Shown here piece by piece: positions 15,795-24,256 of a stretch of 28,643 nucleotides of DNA; position 1 is the stretch's first letter, and the number at the start of each line of letters is the position of its first letter. This DNA is from Comamonadaceae bacterium (lineage in GTDB: Bacteria > Pseudomonadota > Gammaproteobacteria > Burkholderiales > Burkholderiaceae_C), in the NCBI GenBank assembly GCA_947371775.1, contig CANBQX010000004.1, positions 1-28,643 of the forward strand, read 5' to 3'. The translations under genes were made by a program, and so were the position numbers. The notes below the pieces were generated by a model, which had not been told where the DNA came from, made no database searches, and saw only the letters and a list, made by a program, of their open reading frames with translations.

Positions 15795-17123
15795 TTACCC
15801 TGCCATTCCCAGAAGGCGCGGAAACCAGAGCGTGAGTCCGGGCCAAAAAGTGATGACAAGCAAAAAGCCAATCATGGTCAGCAGCCAAGGCCAGACGGCA
15901 ATCGTCAGCTCGGTGATGCCCATTTTGGTGATTCCCGAGGACACATACAGGTTCAATCCCACAGGCGGATGACACAGCCCCACTTCCATGTTGACCGCCA
16001 TCAAAATGCCGAAGTGCACCGGATGCACGCCCATTTTGACCGCCACCGGAAACAGAATAGGCGCCATGATCAGCACAATGGCCGCAGGGTCCATGAAGTT
16101 GCCTGCGGCCAAGAGAATCACATTGACAAGCAGCAAGAACGCCACCAAGCCAAAGCCCTGGCTCGTCATCCAGGCCGCCATGCTTTGCGGAATCTGCTCG
16201 GAGGTCATCAGGAACGAAAACAGCACCGCGTTAGTCACGATGTACAACAGCATGGAGCTCATGGCCGCGGCGCCCAGCAAGGACTTGGGTACATCACTGA
16301 GCTTGAGGTCCTTGTAGACAAAGACCGCGATAAAAAACGCATACACCGCTGCCATGGCTGCGGCTTCGGTGGGAGTGAACTTGCCACTGTAGATGCCGCC
16401 AATCACCACCACGATCAAGAGCAGACCCCACATGCTTTCACGAAACGCGGTGTAGCGCTGGGCCCAGGTGGCTTTGGGCATGCGGGGGTAGTCGAATTTT
16501 TTGGCACGCCACCAGGTTGTCAGTCCTAGTAAAAAGGAGAGACACAGGCCCGGAACAATGCCGGCAATAAACAACTGACCCACCGAGGCAGAGCCGACAG
16601 GTTCACCATTGGGTCCGACACCGTTCATACCAGCCGTGGCGATGGAGTACATCACCAGGTTGATAGATGGTGGGAACAAAATGCCCAAAGCGCCCGAGGT
16701 GGTGATCACCCCCGCCCCAAACTCTTTGGGGTAGCCCTGCTTGACCATTGCAGGCAGCATGATGGAGCCCACGGCGACCACGGTTGCGACCGACGAGCCG
16801 GAGATCGCGGCAAATAAAGCGCAGGCCAGAACGCCCGCCAATCCCATTCCGCCGTACCAATGCCCGATCATCGATGTGCAGAAGTTGATCATGCGCTTGG
16901 CCACGCCACCATGTGTCAGAAAGTTACCCGCCAGAATAAAGAAGGGAATCGCCATGATTTCGAACTTCTCAATGCCAGTAAACAACTTGAGCGCCACCGA
17001 CTCAATGGGAACATCGGTCAGCGTGAACAGAAAGGTCAACACCGTCAGACCCAGCGAAATAGAAATCGGCATTCCGGTGAGCATCAGCACTACCAGCAGC
17101 GTAAAGATGATGAGAGTATTCAT
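15795..17123 (-). CDS. dctM: TRAP transporter large permease subunit DctM
   Basis: A 442-aa membrane protein with about 12 hydrophobic segments. Conserved DctM features include AIPFFILAGNFLTHGGVAKR, GSIMLPAMVKQGYPKEFGAG, TSGALGILFPPSINLVMY and, near the end, NFMDPAAIVLIMAPILFPV. It forms the Na+-coupled transport channel fed by the periplasmic binding protein DctP. Its ATG overlaps the dctQ stop by four bases (ATGA on the minus strand). It likely transports C4-dicarboxylates or similar carboxylates; the exact substrate is not determined by sequence. Confidence 0.96.
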   Translation of the reverse strand: MNTLIIFTLLVVLMLTGMPISISLGLTVLTFLFTLTDVPIESVALKLFTGIEKFEIMAIPFFILAGNFLTHGGVAKRMINFCTSMIGHWYGGMGLAGVLACALFAAISGSSVATVVAVGSIMLPAMVKQGYPKEFGAGVITTSGALGILFPPSINLVMYSIATAGMNGVGPNGEPVGSASVGQLFIAGIVPGLCLSFLLGLTTWWRAKKFDYPRMPKATWAQRYTAFRESMWGLLLIVVVIGGIYSGKFTPTEAAAMAAVYAFFIAVFVYKDLKLSDVPKSLLGAAAMSSMLLYIVTNAVLFSFLMTSEQIPQSMAAWMTSQGFGLVAFLLLVNVILLAAGNFMDPAAIVLIMAPILFPVAVKMGVHPVHFGILMAVNMEVGLCHPPVGLNLYVSSGITKMGITELTIAVWPWLLTMIGFLLVITFWPGLTLWFPRLLGMAG

Positions 17124-17752
17124 TTGGCCGCTCCTGCTACGGGTGCAACGTGGAGTTCTTCCAACGCGTCCTCATCAACACCAGCCACATGGTGGCTTGC
17201 ATGTGGCACTTCACCGGTTCTCAAAAATCCGTAGGCTACCTGCAAGAACCGAAAGCACATGAGGTACGAGCCTAGTGGCACGCAGGAATATGCAATCCAC
17301 GTCGGCACTTCCAGGTCGGGTGAGGTGGGGCCTTCGGGCACATCGCCCACGTCCCAGCCCATGCCCTGAAAGAATGCGAAGTGGAAGCCGTTTTCCCACA
17401 CAAAGCGCGCGCCCAATGTACCGACAGTGCCCGTGAACAAGGCACCCGCTAACAGGCCAAAAAGTACCAGCCATTTGGCTTTTTCCGGACTGAGCTTGCG
17501 CACCACCACGTCCACGCCGACGTGCGTGCCGTTGCGCACGCCGTATGCTGCGCCAAATTTGGCCATCCACACAAACATGTAGATGCACAGTTCTTGCGCC
17601 CAGCTCACGTTGAGTCGGATCGCGTAGTCCTGGATGTAAGGAATACCAGACAAAAAGCGGTGCAGCACGGCCATAAAAATGACCAGCGTAGCTGCGCCAA
17701 TGAGGAAGGTGATTAACCATTCCTCCAAGTGGTTCAGGATACGGTTGAACAT
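17120..17752 (-). CDS. dctQ: TRAP transporter small permease subunit DctQ
   Basis: A 210-aa membrane protein with four hydrophobic helices (about 13-33, 50-68, 93-117 and 150-175). It has the DctQ-typical stretch RLNVSWAQELCIYMFVWMAKFGAAYGVRNGTHVGVD. It partners DctM in the TRAP membrane complex. Its ATG lies 6 bases after the dctP stop, and its stop overlaps dctM. The C-terminal tail after the last helix is acidic and soluble. Confidence 0.95.
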   Translation of the reverse strand: MFNRILNHLEEWLITFLIGAATLVIFMAVLHRFLSGIPYIQDYAIRLNVSWAQELCIYMFVWMAKFGAAYGVRNGTHVGVDVVVRKLSPEKAKWLVLFGLLAGALFTGTVGTLGARFVWENGFHFAFFQGMGWDVGDVPEGPTSPDLEVPTWIAYSCVPLGSYLMCFRFLQVAYGFLRTGEVPHASHHVAGVDEDALEELHVAPVAGAAK

Positions 17753-17758
17753 GGCGTA

Positions 17759-18778
17759 TTACTTGGCAGGTACAAACCCGGCGGCTTTGTAGGCGGCGGC
17801 AATGGTGGCCTTGCCAACGCGGGATTCCATCTCTTGGTGTACGGGCATCAAGGCTTTTTTCCATTCGGCGGATTCAGCAGCGGTCAAGGTGTAGACCGTG
17901 GTTTTGCCACTGGCTTTGATCTTGTCCATGGCCTGCATGTTTTCGGTTGATGCAATTGCGTTGGCGTAAGTGGTGGCTTCTTTGATACAGCTCTCCAGTA
18001 CGGTGCGCAGGTCAGCAGGCAAGCCGTCCCAGAATTTTTTGTTCACGATCACTGCATAGGCGAGGTGGCCGTGGTTGGAGATCGTCATGTGTTTTTGAAC
18101 TTCGTAGACTTTTTGGGTATAGAAGTTGGAAGCCACGCCTTCGGTGCCATCGACCACACCGCTTTGCAGCGCCTGGTACAACTCGCTGAAGGCCATAACC
18201 TGGGGAATCGCACCCAACGCACGCATTTCAGCATCCAGCACTTTGGAGCTTTGAATGCGCATCTTCATTCCTTTGAAGTCGGCAACTGCATGGAGCGGCT
18301 TATTGGCGCTCATTTGGTGAAAGCCGTTGTCCCAGTAGGCCAAGCCCTTGATGCCCTTGGGCTCGAGTTTCTTGAACAAGTCTGCGCCAAGGGCACCGTC
18401 GGTGATTCCTCGGAATGCTGCGTCGTCTTTGAACAGGAAAGGCAGGTCAAAAACCTCAAACTCTTTCACTCCCAAAGGGCCGAATTTGGCCAGCGACGGC
18501 GCCAGCATTTGCACCGAGCCCAATTGCAGCGCTTCCATTTCTTCTTTGTCTTTGTAGAGCTGGCTGTTGGGGTAGAGCTCGACCTTCACCCGTCCGCCGG
18601 TGCGTTGTTCGGCGAGTTCTTTGAAGCGCTGCGCACCTTTGCCCTTGGGCGTGTCGGGCGCCACCACGTGGCTGAACTTGATGACGATGGGCGTTTGGGC
18701 CAAGGCGACGCTGGCGCTAAGCGCGGTGGCGGCCAGAACGGCGACTTGGAGCAGGGTGCGACGGGCAAGATTTTTCAT
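17759..18778 (-). CDS. dctP: TRAP transporter solute-binding protein DctP
   Basis: A 339-aa periplasmic binding protein. The signal peptide covers about 1-27 (LLQVAVLAATALSASVALA, cleavage before QTPI) and starts with a twin-Arg-like ARRTLL. The mature part has the DctP pattern VVAPDTPKGKGAQRFKELAE, KMRIQSSKV with the Arg that binds substrate carboxylate in this family, and YQALQSGVVDGTEG. ATG 18778 is chosen since GAGGA lies about 8 bases before it and the signal peptide then begins correctly; an open frame to 18862 is ignored. It is the first gene of dctPQM, divergent from the two-component genes. Confidence 0.96.
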   Translation of the reverse strand: MKNLARRTLLQVAVLAATALSASVALAQTPIVIKFSHVVAPDTPKGKGAQRFKELAEQRTGGRVKVELYPNSQLYKDKEEMEALQLGSVQMLAPSLAKFGPLGVKEFEVFDLPFLFKDDAAFRGITDGALGADLFKKLEPKGIKGLAYWDNGFHQMSANKPLHAVADFKGMKMRIQSSKVLDAEMRALGAIPQVMAFSELYQALQSGVVDGTEGVASNFYTQKVYEVQKHMTISNHGHLAYAVIVNKKFWDGLPADLRTVLESCIKEATTYANAIASTENMQAMDKIKASGKTTVYTLTAAESAEWKKALMPVHQEMESRVGKATIAAAYKAAGFVPAK

Positions 18779-18843
18779 GGCGTGAATCCTCGGGTGAAAA
18801 AATAATGGGTCGCAGTGTGCGCGGACGGCGCGATGTCGGCTAG

Positions 18844-18880
18844 TGTGGATTTCCACATTCATGCAAAAAATGGCATGAAT
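18844..18880. promoter_or_regulatory. Two adjacent inverted repeats in the dctP/dctS intergenic region, candidate DctR operators
   Basis: Site 1: TGTGGA-TT-TCCACA (18844-18857). Site 2: ATTCATGC-N8-GCATGAAT (18857-18880). They abut and lie in the middle of the 143-bp region between divergent dctP and the kinase gene, where the LuxR-type regulator encoded at 20817 would be expected to bind. The palindromes are seen directly; the binding protein is inference. No sigma-54 -24/-12 element was recognised. Confidence 0.55.
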
Positions 18881-18921
18881 TCAGGGCTTAACCCGCGTTT
18901 TTTGGCCGCTAGACTTCGCGC

Positions 18922-20820
18922 ATGGCATCCAACTCCGGCCCCACATCGTCTTCCGCACCGCGCTGGGTGGGGGTGGCGTTTTGGGTGTGGCCGCTGGTGG
19001 CCTCGCTGTGTTTTGTGGCGGGCGTGTTGCTCTGGGCCTATCGCGCTGACCAGTTGGAACAGCAGTTGCGCCGCGACACCATGATCGCCGATGCGCTGAG
19101 TGCGGAAGCCCAGTTGCGCGCGCAACTCGATGCGGAGAAAGATGCACTGGCCCGTCTAGCTGCGGAATTGAAGCAGGCTCCCCGCAGCTCGCAGAGCCTC
19201 TTGGCTGCGAATGAAGTGACCCAGGGCCTGCGGCGGCACTGGATCAGTGTGACCTGGCTGGACGCCAATCGGCGCATCGTGGCGCAGGTGCCGCCCGGCC
19301 TGTCCGATGCAGGTGGCCCCGGCATTTCGTCGCACTTGAGTGCGCCGCTGGGTGACGGGCTGCTGGTGGTGCGCTATTCAGTGTCCCAATTGCTGCGCAA
19401 AGGTGCTCCGTGGTGGTTGGTGCGCAAATATGAGCTGCAGTTGATCGATTCCTCGGAGCAAGTGCTGGCGTCGGTGGACGATCTGGCCGTGGGGCCCGAA
19501 CTAGCCGGGCACGAAAGTTACCGTGTCGCTGTCGGTGGCGGTTTGCCTGGCGCCTACCTGGGGCTGTACTTGCGCGAAGCCGCGCTGCCGTTTTGGCGCA
19601 CCTTGCCGCTGGTCTTGATTGCCGGCTTTTTGGCCTTGATGGCCTTGGCTACCTATTTTTTGCGCCGCCAAATGCTGCGCATTACTGCCGCCGAATTGGC
19701 TTGGCGCACCGATGCGGGATGGCGCCGGGCCATGGAAGACTCGGCGCTGGTGGGTCTGCGGGCGCGCGACGCCCATGGCCGCATTCTTTACGTCAACCGG
19801 ACCTTTTGCGACATGGTCGGCTTGGAGGCAGAGGCGCTGGTGGGCCTTACGCCACCCATGCCCTACTGGCCTGCGAATGCGATTGAAGAGGTCATGGTGC
19901 GCCATCAGCGCAACCTTGCCGGTCAGGCGCCGCGCGAAGGCTATGAGGCGGTGTGGCGTCACAGGGATGGACATTTGCTCGACGTGATGGTGTTTGAGTC
20001 CCCTTTGATTGACGCCCAAGGCCAACAGTCCGGGTGGATGGGCTCCATCATCGACATCACGGAACGCAAGCAGTTACAGGCCCGCGAGCACCACCGGGCG
20101 CAGGCCATGGACCAGCAGGCGCGCCTGACCACGCTAGGCGAAGTGGCCTCAGCCCTGGCGCACCAGCTCAACCAGCCACTGACTGCCATCATGGGCTACA
20201 ACGCGGGGCTGCAACGCATGCTGGGGCAGTCAGACAATGCGTCGCCTACCGTCATGAGTGCGCTGCAACAGCAGGGCCAACAAGCCGCAGAAGCCGGAAA
20301 AATCGTTCGTCGCATTCGTGAGTTTTTAACCCGACGCTCGCCCCAGCGCGAAGCCTGCGACCTCTCTCAGTTGGCGCGCCATGCCTGTGAATTGCTGAGT
20401 CGCGACCTGAGCAACCTGCACATCCAAGTGCTGTGGTCTGTGCCCGAGAACTTGCCTTTCGTGGATGCCGACCCGGTGCTGATGGAGCAGGTGGTGATCA
20501 ACCTGGTTCGCAATGCCGCCGATGCGCTGGCGACGCAGCCTGGCAAGCGCCATATCCGCGTGGTACTGGCCAGCTACGGCCCCGGTTCTCTGCGCCTGAC
20601 CATTGAGGACAACGGCCCCGGACTGCAGGGGCGCACGGTCGAGGAAATTTGTGCGCCGTTTTATTCCACCAAATCCAGCGGCATGGGCATGGGTTTGGCG
20701 ATATGCCGCTCGGTCGTTGAAGCCCACCACGGCAGCATGCAAGCGGGTGTGAGCGAGTGGGGCGGTGCCCAAATTTCTTTGACTTTGCCATTGGCCGCTG
20801 AAGCGGTGCTTGCCGCATGA
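18922..20820 (+). CDS. dctS: Sensor histidine kinase of DctS type, controlling the TRAP system
   Basis: A 632-aa membrane kinase. Membrane helix 1 is at about 16-38, a periplasmic sensor region at 40-222, helix 2 at about 224-247, a PAS domain at about 265-382 (ending in GSIIDITERKQLQ), and a dimerisation/phosphoacceptor helix with H414 (ALAHQLNQPL). The ATP-binding domain has the N-box NLVRNAADA (527-535), G1 DNGPGL (563-568) and G2 GMGMGLAI (587-594). The residue after the His is Gln instead of the common Glu. Family knowledge: DctS-like kinases sense C4-dicarboxylates and phosphorylate a FixJ-type regulator. The start ATG 18922 lacks a good ribosome-binding site. Its stop overlaps the regulator start by four bases. 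Confidence 0.9.
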   Translation: MASNSGPTSSSAPRWVGVAFWVWPLVASLCFVAGVLLWAYRADQLEQQLRRDTMIADALSAEAQLRAQLDAEKDALARLAAELKQAPRSSQSLLAANEVTQGLRRHWISVTWLDANRRIVAQVPPGLSDAGGPGISSHLSAPLGDGLLVVRYSVSQLLRKGAPWWLVRKYELQLIDSSEQVLASVDDLAVGPELAGHESYRVAVGGGLPGAYLGLYLREAALPFWRTLPLVLIAGFLALMALATYFLRRQMLRITAAELAWRTDAGWRRAMEDSALVGLRARDAHGRILYVNRTFCDMVGLEAEALVGLTPPMPYWPANAIEEVMVRHQRNLAGQAPREGYEAVWRHRDGHLLDVMVFESPLIDAQGQQSGWMGSIIDITERKQLQAREHHRAQAMDQQARLTTLGEVASALAHQLNQPLTAIMGYNAGLQRMLGQSDNASPTVMSALQQQGQQAAEAGKIVRRIREFLTRRSPQREACDLSQLARHACELLSRDLSNLHIQVLWSVPENLPFVDADPVLMEQVVINLVRNAADALATQPGKRHIRVVLASYGPGSLRLTIEDNGPGLQGRTVEEICAPFYSTKSSGMGMGLAICRSVVEAHHGSMQAGVSEWGGAQISLTLPLAAEAVLAA

Positions 20821-21440
20821 ACCTCTCCAACGCAACCTCGTCCGCAGCAGTCCATCTGGTGGATGACGAGGCACCGGTGCGCGCAGCCTTGGAATTCCTG
20901 TTTTCCACCCATGGCCTGCAGGTTCAGAGCTACGACGGTGCCAATCCTTTATTACAGCGGCTGGCCAATGGGCCACCGCTGCGCGGATGTGTCTTGCTCG
21001 ATGTGCGTATGGAGCCGCTGTCGGGCCTGCAAGTGCATGATGCCTTGGTCGCACAGGGGGCCGATATTCCGGTCATTTTTTTGAGTGGCCACGGTGACAT
21101 CGGCATGGCCGTGGCCGCACTGAAAAAAGGCGCCTTTGATTTTGTCGAAAAACCCTTTGGCGACGACGCGCTGGTGGAGCGCGTGCGCGACGCCATGGCC
21201 TTGGACACCGAGCGCCAAAAGAACCTGCACACAGGCAACGCCCGGGGCAACGCCTTGGCCGCACTCACCCAACGCGAGCGCGATGTGCTTCACCGGGTGG
21301 CGGCGGGTAAACTCAACAAAGTGATTGCCGACGAGTTGGCCGTGTCCATGCGCACCGTCGAGGTCTACCGCGCCCGCGTCTATGCCAAACTGCAGGTTCG
21401 CTCTGCTGCGGAGCTGGCGACCCTGCTGGCGAGGTTTTGA
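20817..21440 (+). CDS. dctR: Response regulator, FixJ/DctR type with LuxR helix-turn-helix
   Basis: A 207-aa protein. The receiver domain (about 10-125) has acidic residues D16-D17-E18, phosphoacceptor D62 (LLDVRMEPLSG), and K112 (VEKPF). The LuxR-type DNA-binding domain (about 145-207) contains LTQRERDVLHRVAAGKLNK and the recognition helix near MRTVEVYRARVYAKL. It is coupled to the kinase by an ATGA overlap. It likely activates the divergent dctPQM genes, possibly through the inverted repeats at 18844-18880. The stop codon directly abuts the stop of the convergent dusC with no spacer. Confidence 0.93.
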   Translation: MNLSNATSSAAVHLVDDEAPVRAALEFLFSTHGLQVQSYDGANPLLQRLANGPPLRGCVLLDVRMEPLSGLQVHDALVAQGADIPVIFLSGHGDIGMAVAALKKGAFDFVEKPFGDDALVERVRDAMALDTERQKNLHTGNARGNALAALTQRERDVLHRVAAGKLNKVIADELAVSMRTVEVYRARVYAKLQVRSAAELATLLARF

Positions 21441-22409
21441 TCAGTGCGCCCTTGCAGCGCCACCCAAACCGTCCACCCACGCATCAATCACCGCCACGTC
21501 GTTTTCGGCTTTGAGGGTGTCGTATGCCACCTGGGCCTGCGGGTAGTGGCGGCGCAAAAAGTTGAGCCATTGTTTGAGACGCCCGGCTTGCTGGCGCCGC
21601 TCCAAGGTGGCGCGGACCAATTGCCAAAAGGCCTGGAGGTGGGGGTGGAGGGCCTCCCACGGCGCGGACTGCACCGCCTCTGACGCCCCGTTGGATTGGC
21701 GAATCGCGTTGGCCAGCCCGGGGTAGCTCACCATGCCGCGCCCCAGCATCAGCTGCTGGCAGCCGGATTGGGTGCGGCATTTCAGCGCGTCTTGCACCGT
21801 CCAGATTTCGCCATTGGCCACGAGGGGTGTGCGCACCACCGCGCCAATGTCGGCAATGCGGCTCCAGTAGGCGGGGGGTCGGTAGGCGTCGGCACGGGTG
21901 CGGGCATGCACCACGATTTCACCCGCACCACCCGCTTCGAGCGCCAGTGCGCAGTCTTCGGCGCGGCTGTCGTCCAAAAAACCCAGGCGCATCTTGGCCG
22001 AGACGATTTGGTGCGGCGGTACCGCACGGCGCACGGCCTGAACAATTTTGAACAGCAGTTCCGGGTCCTGGAGCAAGGCTGCGCCGCCGCCATGGCGGTT
22101 CACCACTTTGGCCGGACAGCCGAAATTCAAATCCACCCCGTCAGCGCCCATGCCCGCGACCCGCGCAGCGTTGTCCGCCAGGCAATCGGGGTCGGATCCC
22201 AATAGCTGGGGGCGTACGGGCACACCCGCCGGCGTGCATCCCCCCGAGCCCAGTTCGGGGACCACCCGCAAAAACGCGCGTTCTGGAAGCAGGGTGTTGG
22301 TGACGCGAATGAACTCCGAGACGCAGCGGTCAATGCCACCCACCCGGGTGAGGATGTCGCGCAGCACGAAGTCCAGCAAGCCCTCCATCGGGGCCAAGAC
22401 AATGGACAT
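21441..22409 (-). CDS. dusC: tRNA-dihydrouridine(16) synthase DusC
   Basis: A 322-aa FMN-dependent reductase that makes dihydrouridine in the D-loop of tRNA. The TIM-barrel start reads VLAPMEGLLDFVLRDILTRVG. The catalytic Cys is C98 in NFGCPAKVVNRHGGGAALL, and the FMN-phosphate region lies in ANGEIW and MLGRGMVSYPGL. The VVNRHGGGAALL motif, rather than the KVxxxxxGSALL type of DusA/DusB, points to DusC. It lies 12 bases after hemH on the same strand, likely co-transcribed, and abuts dctR tail to tail. Confidence 0.93.
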   Translation of the reverse strand: MSIVLAPMEGLLDFVLRDILTRVGGIDRCVSEFIRVTNTLLPERAFLRVVPELGSGGCTPAGVPVRPQLLGSDPDCLADNAARVAGMGADGVDLNFGCPAKVVNRHGGGAALLQDPELLFKIVQAVRRAVPPHQIVSAKMRLGFLDDSRAEDCALALEAGGAGEIVVHARTRADAYRPPAYWSRIADIGAVVRTPLVANGEIWTVQDALKCRTQSGCQQLMLGRGMVSYPGLANAIRQSNGASEAVQSAPWEALHPHLQAFWQLVRATLERRQQAGRLKQWLNFLRRHYPQAQVAYDTLKAENDVAVIDAWVDGLGGAARAH

Positions 22410-22421
22410 GCTGGTGCTCGA

Positions 22422-23513
22422 TTACTGCTTCGCGCCCAGAGCCAGCGCAGCCGCCATGGATTGGGCCAAGGCGCTTGTGTCAGGACCGGCTTGGGTATTC
22501 CAGCCGCCCAGGTGCTGCTGTGTGACGGCGCCCAAAGCGGTGACAGCCGCCGGATCGTCGTTCAGGCAAGGGATGTAGCCAAAAGTCTTGCCACCAGCGC
22601 TCAAGAAGGCGTGGCGCGCTTCCATGTTGATTTCTTCCAGCGTCTCCAGGCAGTCGCTGGTAAATCCCGGGCAAATCACATCCACGCGCTGCACGCCGGA
22701 CTGGGCCATAGCGATCAAGGTGGGTTCGGTGTAGGGCTCCAGCCATTTGGCCCGGCCCAAGCGGCTTTGGAATGTCACCTTGTACTGGTCTTTGGACAGT
22801 CCGAGGGACTCGGCCAAGAGGCGTGCCGTTTTGAAGCACTCGCAGTGGTACTGGTCACCCAACTCCAGGGTGCGGGCCGGTACGCCGTGAAAGCTCATCA
22901 CCAGCACCTCGGGCCGACCGGTGCCCTGCCAGTGCTTGCGCACACTGCCGGCCAGCGCGGCGATGTAGGCGGGGTGATCGTGGTAGTGGTTGACAAAGCG
23001 CAGCTCTGGAATGCTGCGGGTCTTGCTGGCCCAGGCGTAGACCGCGTCAAACAGGCTGGCGGTGGTGGTGGCGGAATACTGGGGATAGGCGGGCAGCACC
23101 AGCACCCGGGTGACGCCCTGAGCCTTGAGTGCATCCAGTTGCGAGGGGATCGAGGTACTGCCGTAGCGCATAGCCCAGCGCACCAGCACGTGTTCGCCCT
23201 GTTCGCCGAGCCAGCCTTGCAGCAGTTTGGCTTGTTTCTCGGTGCCAATTTTCAGGGGCGAGCCATCCGGCGTCCAGATGCTGGCGTACTTGGCCGCCGA
23301 TTTGGCCGGACGAAAGCGCAGGATGATGCCGTGCAGAATCAGCATCCACAGCAGGCGCGGGATTTCAACGACGCGCTGGTCGCTCAAAAACTCGGCCAGG
23401 TAGCGGCGCACTGCGGGGGTGGTCGGGGCGTCGGGGGTGCCCAGGTTGCAATACAGCACGGCGGTGCGCGGCGTTTGGCCGTGGGTGAAGGGGGGTTCTT
23501 TGGAAAAAGGCAT
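22422..23513 (-). CDS. hemH: Ferrochelatase
   Basis: A 363-aa enzyme that inserts Fe2+ into protoporphyrin IX, the last step of haem synthesis. Motifs: TAVLYCNLGTPDAPTT near the N-terminus, the catalytic-His region VLVMSFHGVPARTLELGD, and the conserved CPGFTSDCLETLEEI. The start at 23513 (MPFSKEPPFTHG) fits the family. A longer in-frame start at 23705 would add 64 residues antisense to the neighbouring HAD gene and is rejected. The gene is head to head with the HAD gene, only 19 bases between the starts, so their promoters must lie within each other's coding region or be very short. Confidence 0.96.
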   Translation of the reverse strand: MPFSKEPPFTHGQTPRTAVLYCNLGTPDAPTTPAVRRYLAEFLSDQRVVEIPRLLWMLILHGIILRFRPAKSAAKYASIWTPDGSPLKIGTEKQAKLLQGWLGEQGEHVLVRWAMRYGSTSIPSQLDALKAQGVTRVLVLPAYPQYSATTTASLFDAVYAWASKTRSIPELRFVNHYHDHPAYIAALAGSVRKHWQGTGRPEVLVMSFHGVPARTLELGDQYHCECFKTARLLAESLGLSKDQYKVTFQSRLGRAKWLEPYTEPTLIAMAQSGVQRVDVICPGFTSDCLETLEEINMEARHAFLSAGGKTFGYIPCLNDDPAAVTALGAVTQQHLGGWNTQAGPDTSALAQSMAAALALGAKQ

Positions 23514-23532
23514 GCGGTATTCTCGCCCACCT

Positions 23533-24240
23533 ATGCTGCAGCTCTCCAAAATCAAAGCCATCACCCTCGATCTCGACGATACCTTGTGGCCGGTGGAGCC
23601 CACGATTGCGCGCGCCGAGCAGGCCTTGGCAGACTGGCTGGCCCAGCATGCCCCGGCCACAGCCCGCTTGCTGAGCGATGCACCCGTTCGCAGCCAATTG
23701 CGCAAAACCGTGCTGCACGCCCACCCCGAGCTGGCCCATGATTTCAGTGCGCTGCGCCTGGCTTATTTGCACCGCGCACTGGGGCAAGCCGGCGAAGATA
23801 CGGCGCTGGCGCACGCTGCGTTTGCTGTTTTTTTGGAGGAACGCCAACGCGTGAGCTTGTTCCCGGACTCCTTGGCCGCATTGGCCGCCTTGGCTGCGCG
23901 CTATCCGGTTGTGGCGGTCTCCAATGGGAATGCGGATGTTTTTAGAGTGGGGCTAGGCGCCTACTTCGTGGGCAGCGTGAGCGCGCAGTCGTCTGGCGTT
24001 GCCAAACCCCACGTCGATATTTTTCATGCAGCGGCGCGTAGCGTGCGATGCGAGCCGGGTGAAGTGCTGCATGTGGGTGACGATGCGCATTTGGACGTGG
24101 TGGGGGCGCTGAATGCGGGCATGCAGGCCGCGTGGATCAACCGGGACGCCAAGGAATGGAGTCATCCGCAAACGCCCCATGTGACCGCCACCGATATGGC
24201 GCATCTGTGCGTAGCGCTCGGTATCGAGCCCCGCATTTGA
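23533..24240 (+). CDS. HAD-superfamily hydrolase
   Basis: A 235-aa protein with all four HAD motifs: TLDLDDTLW with nucleophile D13 and acid/base D15, the Ser/Thr motif in VAVSNGNAD, the Lys in GVAKPHVDIF, and the acidic HVGDDAHLDVVGA. It has a helical cap of about 80 residues between motifs I and II (type C1). It is a phosphatase or haloacid-dehalogenase-like enzyme; the substrate is unknown. ATG 23533 is used; ATG 23512 would overlap the hemH start. Its stop lies 16 bases from the convergent S41 peptidase gene. Confidence 0.9.
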   Translation: MLQLSKIKAITLDLDDTLWPVEPTIARAEQALADWLAQHAPATARLLSDAPVRSQLRKTVLHAHPELAHDFSALRLAYLHRALGQAGEDTALAHAAFAVFLEERQRVSLFPDSLAALAALAARYPVVAVSNGNADVFRVGLGAYFVGSVSAQSSGVAKPHVDIFHAAARSVRCEPGEVLHVGDDAHLDVVGALNAGMQAAWINRDAKEWSHPQTPHVTATDMAHLCVALGIEPRI

Positions 24241-24256
24241 GCCGCGAGCAGATCAA

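Noticed and set aside
23514..23705. 64-residue N-terminal extension of ferrochelatase
   Set aside because: It lies antisense to the HAD gene, and family members begin near the 23513 start.
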